Notes: generated by a model not told the origin, from the letters alone. A DNA stretch of 64,000 nucleotides from Acidobacteriota bacterium (GCA_003223245.1 QHYI01000114.1:106588-170587), one strand, 5' to 3'. Shown: positions 17,214 to 26,853, counted from the first letter of the stretch. Translations and numbers: made by a program.

Positions 17214-17783
17214 TCATGATGGCCGCACTCCCATCTGTTGCAAAATCCTGGCCAATTCAATGCGCCCGCGATTGATCCGCGACTTCACCGTTCCTTCCGG
17301 CACCGCCAGTACCCTCTGAATTTCGATGTACTCCAATTGCTGGAGGTCGCGCAAGATGACGGCCTCGCGCAGCTCGGGCGAGAGCCGCGTCAAGGCGCTT
17401 TGCACCTGACCGCTGAGCTCGCCCATGAGCGCCTGCTCATCGGGACGGCGCGCCACAGACTCCTTGTTCTCCACAACGGGCATGGCGTCGTCCAGAGAAT
17501 CGGTCATGCGATCCCTCTTGGTTCTACGGTAATGGTCAATCAGCAAATTGCGCGTCACGCTGGTCATCCATGTAGCGAATCCGCCATAAGCCGAGCGATA
17601 ACTGTTCAAGGTGCGATAGACGCGGAGGAACACATCCTGCGTGAGGTCCTCGGCTTCTGTGCGGTTGCCGGTGAACCGATAGCAGATGTTAAAGATGCGG
17701 CGCGTATGGCGACGCACAAGTTCCTCCCAGGCCGACCCGTCGCCCTGGAGGCATTGCAGGACAAGTTGGGCATCCTGCTCCAA
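17214..17783 (-). CDS. ECF-type RNA polymerase sigma factor (RpoE-like)
   Basis: This 189-residue protein has the standard two-domain ECF layout. Region 2 includes RIFNICYRFTGNRTEAEDLT, then QDVFLRVYR, with the -10 recognition helix FATWMTSVTRNLLIDHYRR. Region 4 includes LSPELREAVILRDLQQLEY and the helix-turn-helix IQRVLAVPEGTVKSRINRGR. It starts at a TTG (17783) about 12 bases after AGAGG; no better start exists. It is first in a five-gene operon with its anti-sigma factor and three DUF5668/DUF4097 membrane proteins, indicating an envelope-stress regulon. No obvious GGAAC-type autoregulated promoter was found directly upstream. Confidence 0.9.
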   Translation of the reverse strand: MEQDAQLVLQCLQGDGSAWEELVRRHTRRIFNICYRFTGNRTEAEDLTQDVFLRVYRTLNSYRSAYGGFATWMTSVTRNLLIDHYRRTKRDRMTDSLDDAMPVVENKESVARRPDEQALMGELSGQVQSALTRLSPELREAVILRDLQQLEYIEIQRVLAVPEGTVKSRINRGRIELARILQQMGVRPS

Positions 17784-18293
17784 CGTATCATCAGCCTCTA
17801 AACCTACTACGGTGCAGGGCGTGTCTGCGAGCCGGCTTCTTTCTCAAAAAACCGCTGGCAGTCCATCCCGGCCTGCCAACTATGGAACGAAAACTGCTAT
17901 GAAAATGTTCCCCTTGAGACTGAGCCAAGCTTTCAACCGTCATTGCGTGGAATCTTACTCACGAGGATGTAGCAAAACAAGGAAATCTCGAGACCGGCGA
18001 GACCGGGGCGGGGAACGCATCACAAGGTTCGCTGCGAAGTCCGCCCAACCAACATTTGCCTCCAATTAGGAAAGTGCGTTGCGAACGATGGCCCGGGGAG
18101 GCTTCTGGATGCGGTCTCAGGCGCCGCGTCCGACGCTTGTAAATACCGCCGTGGCGCTATCCTCACCCCAAAAGACTCCCTCCGCGGGATACGCTTTCAC
18201 GCGCGACTGTACCCGGACGAGATCTTTATATGCACTGCAATGCCCTGCGGTGCAGCTTGACGCGATGAAGAGCTCCCGATAGTCTGGCGACGC
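17784..18293. other. Divergent intergenic region, no gene recognised
   Basis: This 510-base gap separates the divergent sigma operon and the flippase-like gene and must hold promoters for both. The only structure noted is an imperfect element with GGAAC (17884-17888) and GTTCC (17907-17911) as inverted arms. It could be a protein-binding site or chance. Short open frames inside have no family resemblance. Confidence 0.5.
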
Positions 18294-19364
18294 ATGCGAA
18301 CGTCGTCGAGGAAACTGCTTATTGTTGTGGCGGGCCTGATTCTGGCTGGGTTTGTTGTTTATCAGTCCGGCGGATTCATTCATAAATCCAATTTTAGCGG
18401 AGAAAAGCTGCTGCACGCGGTTGCCGGAGCAAATCTCTATCTGTTGCTGCTCTCGATTGTGATGATTTACGTTTGCTACGCCGTTCGAGCGCTGCGCTGG
18501 CAATTATTTCAGGGCAATCTTGGATCTTCCCGTTTCTGGATTATTTACAAGATGACGCTCGCGGGATTCGCTGCGATCTTCCTCCTGGGACGCCCCGGGG
18601 AGCCCGTTCGGCCGTTATTGCTTTCGCGAAAAGAGAAGCTGCCGATCGCAGATATGTTTGGCATCTATGCGCTGGAAAGAATCTTTGACTTTGCGAGCAC
18701 TGCCGTAATCGCCGCTCTCGGATTAGTTTTCTTCCAATCGCGCCAGAGCGCAGGGGAGACCGCCACGGCCCTGGGGACGGCAGCAAGGACCGCGGGAAGC
18801 GCCCTTTTCGCGGGGGTAACGGTTGCCGTAGTGCTGCTCGTTTACCTGCGGCTGCACGGCACGGCGGCACTAGAAAGACGGCTCCAGGGATGGCTCGAGG
18901 GGCACAGCTGGCGACGATCCGTTGCCGGGATATTGCTGGGCTTTGTCCGCGGCGTGCAGGCTGTTCGCAACCGGAGCGAACTGCTGTTGGCCATGTTTTA
19001 TTCCGGAGTGCATTGGTTCCTGGTGTTGCTGGTGTACTACTGGGGTACGCGCAGTTTTGGCGGGAGGCTCGGGACGCTTACTTTGGGCGAAGTCATGCTG
19101 GTTATGGCGTTCTCGCTGGTAGGATCGGTGGTGCAACTGCCTGCCGTCGGAGGCGGGGCGCAATTGGCTTCGGCGCTTGTGTACACGAAGATATTTGGGG
19201 TAGAAACAGAACCTGCAACCGCCGCAGCGATCGTTCTTTGGCTGATTGGGTTCGCGGTGTGCTGCATTGCGGGTGTGCCATTGCTTATTCAGGAAGGGTT
19301 GTCGCTCGGGAAATTGCGCGAACTGGCGCATGAAAAAGAAGTGGAGGGCGAAGCAGCCCAATAA
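18294..19364 (+). CDS. Lysylphosphatidylglycerol synthase/AglD-like polytopic membrane protein (flippase domain)
   Basis: This 356-residue protein has about eight predicted membrane helices and belongs to the UPF0104/AglD family. That family shares the membrane domain of MprF lysyl-phosphatidylglycerol flippases. The family signature is the cytosolic loop FLLGRPGEPVRPLLLSRKE, followed by ALERIFDFAS. A later conserved segment is LVGSVVQLPAVGGGAQLA. No soluble aminoacyl-transferase domain is attached, so lipid or glycolipid transport is more likely than lipid aminoacylation. It is 15 bases upstream of nrdR and probably shares its transcript. Confidence 0.8.
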   Translation: MRTSSRKLLIVVAGLILAGFVVYQSGGFIHKSNFSGEKLLHAVAGANLYLLLLSIVMIYVCYAVRALRWQLFQGNLGSSRFWIIYKMTLAGFAAIFLLGRPGEPVRPLLLSRKEKLPIADMFGIYALERIFDFASTAVIAALGLVFFQSRQSAGETATALGTAARTAGSALFAGVTVAVVLLVYLRLHGTAALERRLQGWLEGHSWRRSVAGILLGFVRGVQAVRNRSELLLAMFYSGVHWFLVLLVYYWGTRSFGGRLGTLTLGEVMLVMAFSLVGSVVQLPAVGGGAQLASALVYTKIFGVETEPATAAAIVLWLIGFAVCCIAGVPLLIQEGLSLGKLRELAHEKEVEGEAAQ

Positions 19365-19379
19365 GGAGACCGGAGCCTA

Positions 19380-19847
19380 GTGAAGTGTCCTTTTTGCGGG
19401 CATGTGGATGACAAAGTGATCGATTCGCGGGAAGGCCGCGGGGGAGACACGATCAGGCGTCGTCGCGAATGCCTGAAGTGCAGCCGCCGTTTCACCACCT
19501 ACGAGCGCATCGATGAAATTCCCTACATGGTCATCAAGAAAGACGGGCGGCGCGAGCGCTTCGAACGGCAAAAGATTTTGCAGGGTCTTTTGAAGGCTTG
19601 CGAAAAGCGGCCGGTAGCCACGCCGAAATTGGAAGGGATCGTAGACGAGGTTGAAGCCGTGGTGCACGAGTCCACCGAGCGCGAACTGACCACCACGGAA
19701 ATCGGCGAAATGATTATGAACCACCTGAAAACGCTCGACAAAGTGGCGTACGTGCGCTTCGCTTCGGTTTATATGGATTTTAAGGATGTGCAGGAGTTTA
19801 TGAGTGAGCTGAAGAACCTGCTGAAAGACCGCGCTGTGAAAAAGTAA
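19380..19847 (+). CDS. nrdR: Transcriptional repressor NrdR
   Basis: This 155-residue protein matches NrdR over its whole length. The N-terminal zinc ribbon has Cys pairs at MKCPFCGH and ECLKCSRRF, with the linker RRRRECLKCSRRFTTYERID. The ATP-cone begins at VIKKDGRRERFERQKILQGL. It senses ATP/dATP and represses ribonucleotide reductase genes by binding NrdR boxes. The GTG start at 19380 lies 11 bases after GGAG and gives the family-typical N terminus. Gene order with a membrane protein upstream and a peptidase downstream gives no extra functional information. Confidence 0.96.
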   Translation: MKCPFCGHVDDKVIDSREGRGGDTIRRRRECLKCSRRFTTYERIDEIPYMVIKKDGRRERFERQKILQGLLKACEKRPVATPKLEGIVDEVEAVVHESTERELTTTEIGEMIMNHLKTLDKVAYVRFASVYMDFKDVQEFMSELKNLLKDRAVKK

Positions 19848-19909
19848 CTGATCACCGGGGACATGTGAAGGAGTGTACCGGAGTAGCGGTATCAGGAGGC
19901 GGGGAAGAA

Positions 19910-21052
19910 ATGAATCGTAGAAGCTTTCTGAAGTCGGCGGCGAGCAGTGCCGCGATTGGTGCGGCGATGATCAATCGCGGAAGGTACCTGCTGTTTGGCG
20001 GTGGACCGGAGTATTCCGCGCGAGCGGTCGAATTGGTGCAACGCTCCACGGTGATCGACATGCTCGCGCCGCTGTGGATCAGTCCCGGCAAGACTCGGGT
20101 GATGCTTGGCAACGCCGAGAGCTTCAAGGCGGAAGACTACGCTCCGTACAAAAATTCGGGCATTAATGTCTTCCACATTGCCATTGGCACCGGTGGAGCA
20201 GATGCGTATCTCGAGACCCTCCAGTTTCTTTCCGGCTACAACAGCTTCCTGGCACGCCACGACGCGTGGTTCGAGCGCGTCGAGACTCCGGCGCGCCTCG
20301 ACGGCATCAAAGCTTCGGGCAAAGTGGGCATCCTTCTTGGGATTCAAAACTCAGAGCATTTTCGCAAAGCGGATGACGTTGACTATTTCTATGGCCTGGG
20401 ACAGCGGGTGTCACAGCTCACCTATAATGCCCGCACGTTGATCGGCAACGGTTCCACGGAGCGACGTGACGAGGGACTCTCCGACTTTGGAGTCAGCATT
20501 GTCGAGCGAATGAACAAGGTGGGCATGGCGGTGGATGTTTCGCATTGCGGAGACAAGACCACGCTAGATGCGTTCGACGTGTCGAAGAAGCCGGTGCTGA
20601 TCACGCATTCGAATTGTCGCGCGCTGAATCCCAATCATCCGCGATGCAAAACCGACGAAGCGATCAAAGCCATGGCGGCCAAAGGTGGCGTCATGGGCAT
20701 TACGGAAGTGCGCATGTTTGTCGGTGCGAAAGAACCGACGGGCGTGGACGCGATGATGGACCACTACGATTACGTGGCGAAACTGGTAGGCCTCGAACAT
20801 GTCGGCGTGGGCAGTGACATTGACCTGCTGGGGTACGACGCGTTGTCTCCGGAAGAAGACAAGCAGTTGAGGTCGGGGTACAAGAGCAGTTATGGATTTC
20901 GCGAGAAGAACGACATCGACGGCTACAACTTTGCCAAGCGGCCGTTTGATCTTGCCGAAGCTCTCATCCGGCGCAAATACAGCGACGCCAACATCGAGGC
21001 GATTCTCGGAGGAAATTTCCGCCGCGTGCTGAAGGAAATCTGGACCGTCTGA
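19910..21052 (+). CDS. Tat-exported M19 (renal dipeptidase-like) protein with altered metal site
   Basis: This 380-residue homologue of membrane (renal) dipeptidases has an AGGAGG site before ATG 19910 and a Tat signal MNRRSFLKSAASSAAIGAAM. Fold landmarks are FYGLGQRVSQLTYN, GMAVDVSHCGDKTTLDAF and ITHSNCRALNPNHPR, the last two carrying the later metal histidines. The first metal motif (normally D-G-H-x-D) reads STVIDMLAPLW, and the bridging-Glu segment (normally EGG) reads GIQNSEHF. The protein may therefore bind one metal, use other ligands, or act on something other than dipeptides. It ends NIEAILGGNFRRVLKEIW as usual for the family. Confidence 0.75.
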   Translation: MNRRSFLKSAASSAAIGAAMINRGRYLLFGGGPEYSARAVELVQRSTVIDMLAPLWISPGKTRVMLGNAESFKAEDYAPYKNSGINVFHIAIGTGGADAYLETLQFLSGYNSFLARHDAWFERVETPARLDGIKASGKVGILLGIQNSEHFRKADDVDYFYGLGQRVSQLTYNARTLIGNGSTERRDEGLSDFGVSIVERMNKVGMAVDVSHCGDKTTLDAFDVSKKPVLITHSNCRALNPNHPRCKTDEAIKAMAAKGGVMGITEVRMFVGAKEPTGVDAMMDHYDYVAKLVGLEHVGVGSDIDLLGYDALSPEEDKQLRSGYKSSYGFREKNDIDGYNFAKRPFDLAEALIRRKYSDANIEAILGGNFRRVLKEIWTV

Positions 21053-21104
21053 GAAGTAATCGGAGAACAGAGAGCAGCGATGGTTTGGAAAGCAGGCTGG
21101 TCTC

Positions 21105-22067
21105 TCAGCGGGGCCAGACGCCGGCGGTGAAGGACTTGATGGTTTGGAAGCCGAGCTTCTCGTAAAGCTTCACAGCGGTATGGTTGTCCGCGGTGACCGT
21201 GAGAGTCAATCCCCTGAATTTCATGGAGCGCAGTGCTTCCGCGGAGGTCTGCATGAGCAGGCGGCCGATGCCGTGCCCCTGAAAGCCGGGTAAGACGCAG
21301 ATTTGCGTGGTGTGACCGACGCCAGAAGAGACTTCGCTCGTGAGCACGGCGGCCACGAGTTCATCGCTGCCCGGTTCATGAAGGACAAAAGACGCGCCCG
21401 GAACAAACTGGCCGCATCCGGGCAGCAAAATAATGTTCTTCAAAAATTTCAGCGCCCCGGCGCGGCTGCGATACTGATCATTGATTTCGCCGTCCACATG
21501 ATTCGCGTAAGCCAGGTAAATGAGCTTTGCACAGGACTCAAAGTAGCGGTCATTCCATCGAGCGAGCCGCAGACCACCCGAAGCGCCCGCTTTCGATTCC
21601 GCTATTTTGTGCAAATCCAGAAGCATGAATTGGCGCGTGTACAGCCGAAAGCCGCGATCGAGCAGCGGGGCATCCACGGGGCCGCTGAAGGGCATGAGCT
21701 GCGCTTCGATGCGCATGAGATGCGGGATCGCGCGCATCGAGTACAGCATTTCTTCGAGCAGCCTGCGCCCCAAAGCTTCCTGTGCAAATTTGCAGGAGAC
21801 GTACAAGCCACCGATAAGGCCTTTTTGTTCTTCAAGGACGTAGAAGGAATAGCCCGCGGCCACACCGTTTTCGAACGCCACGCAGCCCGCAAGCGCGCGA
21901 GCTTCCATGAAGCGCTTGATGAGTTCGAGCGCGCCGCGATAATCCCAATGCAGTTCATCACGCCAGTGCCGGGCCTCTTCTTCGAGAAGCGGCTCGATTT
22001 GGCGCACGGTGGTTTGCCGTAGGTCTACAATGTTCACGGGTACGCGGATTTGGTGAGCCCCCGCCAT
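21105..22067 (-). CDS. GNAT-family N-acetyltransferase, probably tandem domains
   Basis: This 320-residue protein has a C-terminal GNAT domain with the acetyl-CoA motif QICVLPGFQGHGIGRLLMQT, followed by TLTVTADNHTAVKLYEKLGF. That is typical of RimI-like acetyltransferases. The N-terminal half (residues 30-150) has a weaker GNAT-like arrangement (GVAAGYSFYVLEEQKGLIG, then ALGRRLLEEML), suggesting a duplicated, partly degenerate domain. The acceptor substrate is unknown. It is monocistronic and convergent with the dipeptidase homologue. Confidence 0.75.
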   Translation of the reverse strand: MAGAHQIRVPVNIVDLRQTTVRQIEPLLEEEARHWRDELHWDYRGALELIKRFMEARALAGCVAFENGVAAGYSFYVLEEQKGLIGGLYVSCKFAQEALGRRLLEEMLYSMRAIPHLMRIEAQLMPFSGPVDAPLLDRGFRLYTRQFMLLDLHKIAESKAGASGGLRLARWNDRYFESCAKLIYLAYANHVDGEINDQYRSRAGALKFLKNIILLPGCGQFVPGASFVLHEPGSDELVAAVLTSEVSSGVGHTTQICVLPGFQGHGIGRLLMQTSAEALRSMKFRGLTLTVTADNHTAVKLYEKLGFQTIKSFTAGVWPR

Positions 22068-22260
22068 GCTGCCCCTATCATATCCGATTCGCGGGTAGGC
22101 GGCGGGAAAGGCGCTACCTACCGATGATACGAATCAGACACAAGGCTAAGAGCTATCCGGAGTACGCAACAAGGGATGTGCTAGGATGCGTCTTGGCAGA
22201 TTTGTTTACCAAGGAGTTCGATGGTAAGAGGCGCCGCGCACCGAGCGGCTCAACCGACGC

Positions 22261-23202
22261 ATGGAAATCGTTTCCGAACTGCGGTATCCATCCCGGTGGT
22301 ACACGAAATTACTCATGCTTATTTTGGCGCTGGCCTTTTTTGCCGTGCTGGCGACGTCGGCCATCGCCGGGTTTCTGGTCTACCGAATTATCAAGCCGCA
22401 ACGCAGCAGCAGTGAAATCAGCTTGGCCAGTTTTCCGGGCCATCCTGAGATCATGGATTTTCAAGTACCCGGCCTGGGCAAGCGAGAAGGATGGTTCTTC
22501 CCGGGGATGCGCCGCGGACCCACGATCGTTTTGTGTCACGGATATGAATCCAGCCGCGGCGAATTGCTGACACTGGTTTCTGCGCTGCAAGACCACCAGT
22601 ACAACGTGCTTGTTTTTGATTTTGCCGCGCACGGCGCGAATAGCGGACTTACCACGCTGGGTTACCGCGAAGCGGATGAGTTGCACAAAGCCGTCGACGC
22701 GCTGGCAACCCGCGACGACTTGGACTCCACGCGCTTCGGGGTCTGGGGTTATAACCTGGGGGCCTATGCGGCGTTACGGGAGGCCGAGGGCGACAAGCGC
22801 GTTCGAGCCCTGGTGCTGGATTCGGTGTACGACGAACCCGAGCAGATGGTGAAGCTTGGCGTCGAGCACAATGGCTTGGGCACGTTTCCTTTCATGGTCT
22901 GGGCCACCCAGCTCAGTTTCGAATATCTGAACAACAGCTACCGCCACGATCCGCCGCTTTCCAATAAGCTGCTCGCGCTTAACGGTGTTCCAACACTTTT
23001 CATTCAAGCGCTCGACGATCCCGAACTTGCAGCCACCACGCGGGAAATGTTCCTGAAGGCTCCCCAGCCGCGGGATCAGGCCATCATTGCACACGGCAAT
23101 TTTGTCGGTTTGAGTGATGCGGAAAAGCGCGATTACGAGAACCGCGTGGTGTCATTCTTTCTTCTGCGGTTGCCCCCCACTACTGCCAAGTTTCTCGAGT
23201 GA
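22261..23202 (+). CDS. Membrane-anchored alpha/beta-hydrolase homologue lacking the nucleophile serine
   Basis: This 313-residue protein starts with a membrane anchor (LLMLILALAFFAVLATSAIA) and then an alpha/beta-hydrolase fold. The oxyanion strand is PTIVLCHGYESSRGELL, and the next strand reads NVLVFDFAAHGANSG. The nucleophile elbow, normally GxSxG, reads G163-Y-N165-L-G167 within VWGYNLGAYAALREAEG, so the serine is replaced by asparagine. The acid strand is PTLFIQALDDPELA and the histidine region is IIAHGNFVGL. It may be a non-catalytic binding protein or use a changed mechanism. Its 3' end overlaps the convergent glycosyltransferase gene by 51 bases. Confidence 0.75.
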   Translation: MEIVSELRYPSRWYTKLLMLILALAFFAVLATSAIAGFLVYRIIKPQRSSSEISLASFPGHPEIMDFQVPGLGKREGWFFPGMRRGPTIVLCHGYESSRGELLTLVSALQDHQYNVLVFDFAAHGANSGLTTLGYREADELHKAVDALATRDDLDSTRFGVWGYNLGAYAALREAEGDKRVRALVLDSVYDEPEQMVKLGVEHNGLGTFPFMVWATQLSFEYLNNSYRHDPPLSNKLLALNGVPTLFIQALDDPELAATTREMFLKAPQPRDQAIIAHGNFVGLSDAEKRDYENRVVSFFLLRLPPTTAKFLE

Positions 23203-24822
23203 GCTGGGCATGAGGATGCGATAAAGGAATACACCTGTAACCTGCTCGTTGAAGGGCATTGGTTCGCAGGCAAACGGAACGGGATCCAAGTTTCTGCAGC
23301 GAGGGACATCGGTCAGAACGTATTCCTTCCTGAAATTCTCCTGGTTCCAATCGGGAATCTCCTGGTGCAGGTAGAAATTCATGCCGTAATGCTGCCCCCG
23401 GCTCATCCAGCCTATGGCTAGCTCGTTCAGGGGAATATTCTGCAATTGCAACTGCCGGGCAACCGTTTTGCCGGAAGGATCGAACCTAAAGAAGGATGGC
23501 GCGATGTAATAGGCAAGCATTGTAGCCACAAGGATAGGCAAGACGCACGCGCCGGCGCGAAAGGGAAGAAAATCCTTTTCTGGGGCGGGCCTGCCGCAAA
23601 GCGCCAGAAGCAAGTTTGCTGCTCCTATCAGTGCCACGATGACACATACCCCGGTTACGAACCTCGGGTTCGCCGTGGAAAAATACGGAGCCAGGAATTC
23701 AATAAACGCGAGTGGGATGAAAAGCAGAAGTGAGAAAAGCCATAACGCGGCACGGAGCAGCCAGCGCGGAACCTTGGGCATTGCCGTAAGCGAATGGGCC
23801 AGGATTAGGACCACGGCCGGGAGCGCCGGAAGAATGTAGCCAGGGAGCTTGGAGCGGGAGAAAGAGAAGAAGAGCAGGCAAAATCCCGCCCAGCACGTAA
23901 GAAACCAAGTTGCGTCTTTTGCCGTATGCGTATAGAAAAAGCGCACGGCACCATGGATGACGCTCCAGAGAAAGACCACCGTCCAGGGGAGAAGAGCCAC
24001 CAAGACAACGGGCAGGTAAAACCAAAACGGCTGGACGTGCTGAAATTCGGGCGTTAAGTAGCGCTTGAAGTTATGCTCGATGATAAAGACGCGCAGGAAA
24101 TCGGGATTGCGGCGAGCGCAGAAAACGTACCAGGGCAGGGCGGTTAGACAAAAGGCAGCGACCGCGACGGGATGAAGAAGCAGAAGCCCGGCATGCCAGC
24201 GTTTCCTAAGCCAGGCCCAAAACAGGACCCCTCCACCACAGAGGACCATGGCTGCCGGAAGCAAAGCGAGCCACGGCGTCCGAGGAAGGATGGGCGTGTT
24301 CTTGTCGCGCGTAAGCCCAAGGAGCACGGCAGCGCAAACCATGGCGATGGTAAGCGTGGCGCTAAAGGGCATGTCGGTCGCGGCAGCGTGTGAAAAGCCG
24401 ACCATACCGACGGTTGTAGGCAGCAAGAGCACCAGCCACTGGGTGGCCTCTTCGCCGTAAAGACGCAGGGCGAGCCAAGCCATCGCAAGAGTCGCGAGCA
24501 GCGCGGAAATTGCGCTGGGCAGTCGCGCCGCTGCCTCGCTCACGCCAAACCATTTAAAGCAAAGCCCGGCTCCCCAGTAATAGAGCGGTGGCTTCTCGAA
24601 CCAGGGCTTGCCGTATAAACGGGGCGTAACCCAGTCACGGGTCTCCATCATCGCGCGTGCGATCCAGGCGTAGCGCGGTTCGTCAGGGCCGATAAACCCG
24701 AGCACGCCAAGGTGGCTGAAGTAGCAAATGTAAAGCGTGGCGCAAAAAAACACGCTCCATCCAATGAAGGCGCCTCTGGTCATGCTTGTATTTTCGGGTG
24801 TGGACTTGGTTGGTTTCTTCAC
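23152..24822 (-). CDS. ArnT/PMT-like family 39 glycosyltransferase
   Basis: This 556-residue polytopic membrane protein belongs to the dolichyl-phosphate-mannose/ArnT family. The first external loop has the catalytic-acid motif FIGPDEPRYAWIARAMME, followed by PRLYGKPWFEKPPLYYWG, both diagnostic. About 11 hydrophobic helices follow, with the conserved SRSKLPGYILPALPA segment near the centre. It would transfer a sugar from a polyprenyl phosphate carrier to lipid A, another lipid or a protein on the periplasmic side. Nearby lpxL and lpxD (divergent) make lipid A a reasonable target, but this is inferred. Start GTG 24822 or ATG 24783 cannot be decided. Confidence 0.85.
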   Translation of the reverse strand: MKKPTKSTPENTSMTRGAFIGWSVFFCATLYICYFSHLGVLGFIGPDEPRYAWIARAMMETRDWVTPRLYGKPWFEKPPLYYWGAGLCFKWFGVSEAAARLPSAISALLATLAMAWLALRLYGEEATQWLVLLLPTTVGMVGFSHAAATDMPFSATLTIAMVCAAVLLGLTRDKNTPILPRTPWLALLPAAMVLCGGGVLFWAWLRKRWHAGLLLLHPVAVAAFCLTALPWYVFCARRNPDFLRVFIIEHNFKRYLTPEFQHVQPFWFYLPVVLVALLPWTVVFLWSVIHGAVRFFYTHTAKDATWFLTCWAGFCLLFFSFSRSKLPGYILPALPAVVLILAHSLTAMPKVPRWLLRAALWLFSLLLFIPLAFIEFLAPYFSTANPRFVTGVCVIVALIGAANLLLALCGRPAPEKDFLPFRAGACVLPILVATMLAYYIAPSFFRFDPSGKTVARQLQLQNIPLNELAIGWMSRGQHYGMNFYLHQEIPDWNQENFRKEYVLTDVPRCRNLDPVPFACEPMPFNEQVTGVFLYRILMPSSLEKLGSSGGQPQKKE

Positions 24823-24916
24823 GGAAGGTTGAGTTTAACATTGAAAGACTTTGTTCCAGCGCCGCACCTCTTGCATACTGTCGCGCAATGACGTTTTCAT
24901 TTCATCTGGCTAGGCG

Positions 24917-25825
24917 ATGAGGGAGTGGCTCGAATACGCGGCGGTCTGGTCGACCGTTAAGGGTTTGGGCATTTTGCCCAGGCCCGCGGCGCGTGGCTTG
25001 GCCTCCGCTCTCACGCGATTTTTGTACCTTTTTTTGCCGAGGCTGCGAAGGACGGCGGAAATCAACTTGCGTATTGCCTTTCCAGACTGGAGCGATGCGC
25101 AGCGAAAATCCGTAATCCGCGGAATGCTCCGCAATCTTGGCTGGATGGCCGTGGAATTCGCGCGCTTTCCGAAGTACACGAGGCAAAACATCGAGCAGAT
25201 CGTTATTCTGGACGGTCAGGAAAACTTTCTCAAAGGCCAGCGCCGCGGCAAAGGCGTGCTCTATCTGACTGGACATATTGGTGCGTGGGAACTCTCATCC
25301 TTCGCTCATGCGCTCTATGGCTTTCCGCTGCACTACATGGCCCGCCCCGTCGAAAACCGGAAGATCGACGCGCTGGTCAATGGCTATCGCTGCCTATCCG
25401 GAAATCAGCCGATTTTTAAAAACGAATCGGCGCGCGTCACGCTGAAAGTTTTGAAACAAGCCGGGACCATCGGCATTCTGGCGGATCAAAACACCATGCC
25501 CTCTGAAGCGGTCTTCGTGGATTTTTTTGGAAAGGCGGCGAGCACCACTACGGGAATCGCACGCTTGGCGCTGCACACGGACGCTGCGGTCGTGCCCGGC
25601 TACGCCATCTGGGACGGCGAGCTTCGAAAATACCGGCTGCGTTTCGAGCCACCGGTGGATCTTGTTCGAACCGGCGACGCGGAACACGATATCCTCGAAA
25701 ACACGCGAAAGTTCACGAAAGTGCTCGAAGACATCGTTCGAAAATATCCCGAGCAGTGGGTTTGGGTGCACGGCCGGTGGAACACGCGGCCGAACGGAGA
25801 GAAGGCCGTATACGATTTTTCGTGA
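24917..25825 (+). CDS. Lipid A biosynthesis acyltransferase (LpxL/HtrB family)
   Basis: This 302-residue protein of the lysophospholipid acyltransferase-like LpxL/LpxM family adds secondary acyl chains to the lipid A precursor at the inner membrane. The catalytic HxxxxE motif is [16 protein letters not shown]. Further conserved parts are [47 protein letters not shown] and the C-terminal [16 protein letters not shown]. An N-terminal amphipathic segment ([18 protein letters not shown]) fits membrane attachment. It lies 9 bases upstream of lpxD in the same direction, so the two are almost certainly one operon. Confidence 0.88.
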   Translation: MREWLEYAAVWSTVKGLGILPRPAARGLASALTRFLYLFLPRLRRTAEINLRIAFPDWSDAQRKSVIRGMLRNLGWMAVEFARFPKYTRQNIEQIVILDGQENFLKGQRRGKGVLYLTGHIGAWELSSFAHALYGFPLHYMARPVENRKIDALVNGYRCLSGNQPIFKNESARVTLKVLKQAGTIGILADQNTMPSEAVFVDFFGKAASTTTGIARLALHTDAAVVPGYAIWDGELRKYRLRFEPPVDLVRTGDAEHDILENTRKFTKVLEDIVRKYPEQWVWVHGRWNTRPNGEKAVYDFS

Positions 25826-25833
25826 GGACAAAC

Positions 25834-26853
25834 ATGAGACGAACAGCAAGGGAGTTAGCCGACGCCATTGATGCAACACTCGAAGGCGACGGCGGCCTGG
25901 AAATTGTTGGAGTTGCTGCGCCGGAGCGCGCTGCCTCACGCGATCTGATTTATATGGATTCCGCAAAGCATTCCGCCCGGGCAGCCGCTTCTGCGGCACA
26001 TTGCGTGATTGCCTGCCAGGGCGTGTATTTGCCGGGAAAGACCGTGCTGCGGACCGCCTATCCAAAGCTGGCATTTGCCAAGGCTGCCGCCTTGCTCCTG
26101 GATCGCGCGCCGATTGCCTCGGAGATTCATCCGACCGCGGTGGTTGCGCCCCTCGCGCATGTTGCCGAGAGCGCGAGCATCGGACCGTACGCCGTAATCG
26201 GCGAGGATGCGCACATTGGCGCGCAAACTCAAATTGGCGCACATTGCGTAATTGGCGCGGGTTGCTGGATTGGCGAGAATTGCCGGATTCATCCGCGCGT
26301 GACCCTGTATCACCACATTCGCATCGGTCATCGCGTGGAAATCCACTCTGGCGCCGTTATTGGCGCGGACGGTTTCGGCTACGCTTTCGGAGAGGGGAAG
26401 CACTGGAAGTTTCCACAAGCAGGAATCGTGGAGATTGGGGACGACGTTGAGATTGGCGCGAACTCGACCATCGACCGCGGCTCGCTTGATGACACGCATA
26501 TAGGCGAAGGCGCGAAGCTCGACAACCTGGTGCATATCGGTCATAACTGCCAGATCGGCGCCCACACGGTCATCGCGGCCCAAGTAGGTTTTTCCGGCTC
26601 GTGCAGCGTGGGCCGGAACGTGGTGATTGGTGGCCAAGCTGGTTTTGGTGAACACTGTAAGCTGGAAGACGGCGCGATTATTGGAGGACAATCAGGTGTG
26701 CTCGGCGGAAAAGTCATTCACGGCGGCCAGCCCGTTTGGGGGACGCCGGCCCGCGCGCTCGAAAAATTTAAGGAGCAATACGCCGTCTACGGCCGTCTCC
26801 CCGAACTGGCCGCGCGCATCAAAAATCTTGAGGCCAAACTTGGCGCCAAATGA
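25834..26853 (+). CDS. lpxD: UDP-3-O-acylglucosamine N-acyltransferase
   Basis: This 339-residue protein catalyses the third step of lipid A synthesis, adding an N-acyl chain to UDP-3-O-acylglucosamine. The N-terminal uridine-binding domain ([20 protein letters not shown]) is followed by a left-handed hexapeptide helix: [49 protein letters not shown] turns, and [18 protein letters not shown] carrying the catalytic His. It ends with a C-terminal helix ([17 protein letters not shown]). GTGAGG precedes ATG 25834. The gene leads into the hopanoid block, and both pathways build the outer membrane. Confidence 0.95.
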   Translation: MRRTARELADAIDATLEGDGGLEIVGVAAPERAASRDLIYMDSAKHSARAAASAAHCVIACQGVYLPGKTVLRTAYPKLAFAKAAALLLDRAPIASEIHPTAVVAPLAHVAESASIGPYAVIGEDAHIGAQTQIGAHCVIGAGCWIGENCRIHPRVTLYHHIRIGHRVEIHSGAVIGADGFGYAFGEGKHWKFPQAGIVEIGDDVEIGANSTIDRGSLDDTHIGEGAKLDNLVHIGHNCQIGAHTVIAAQVGFSGSCSVGRNVVIGGQAGFGEHCKLEDGAIIGGQSGVLGGKVIHGGQPVWGTPARALEKFKEQYAVYGRLPELAARIKNLEAKLGAK

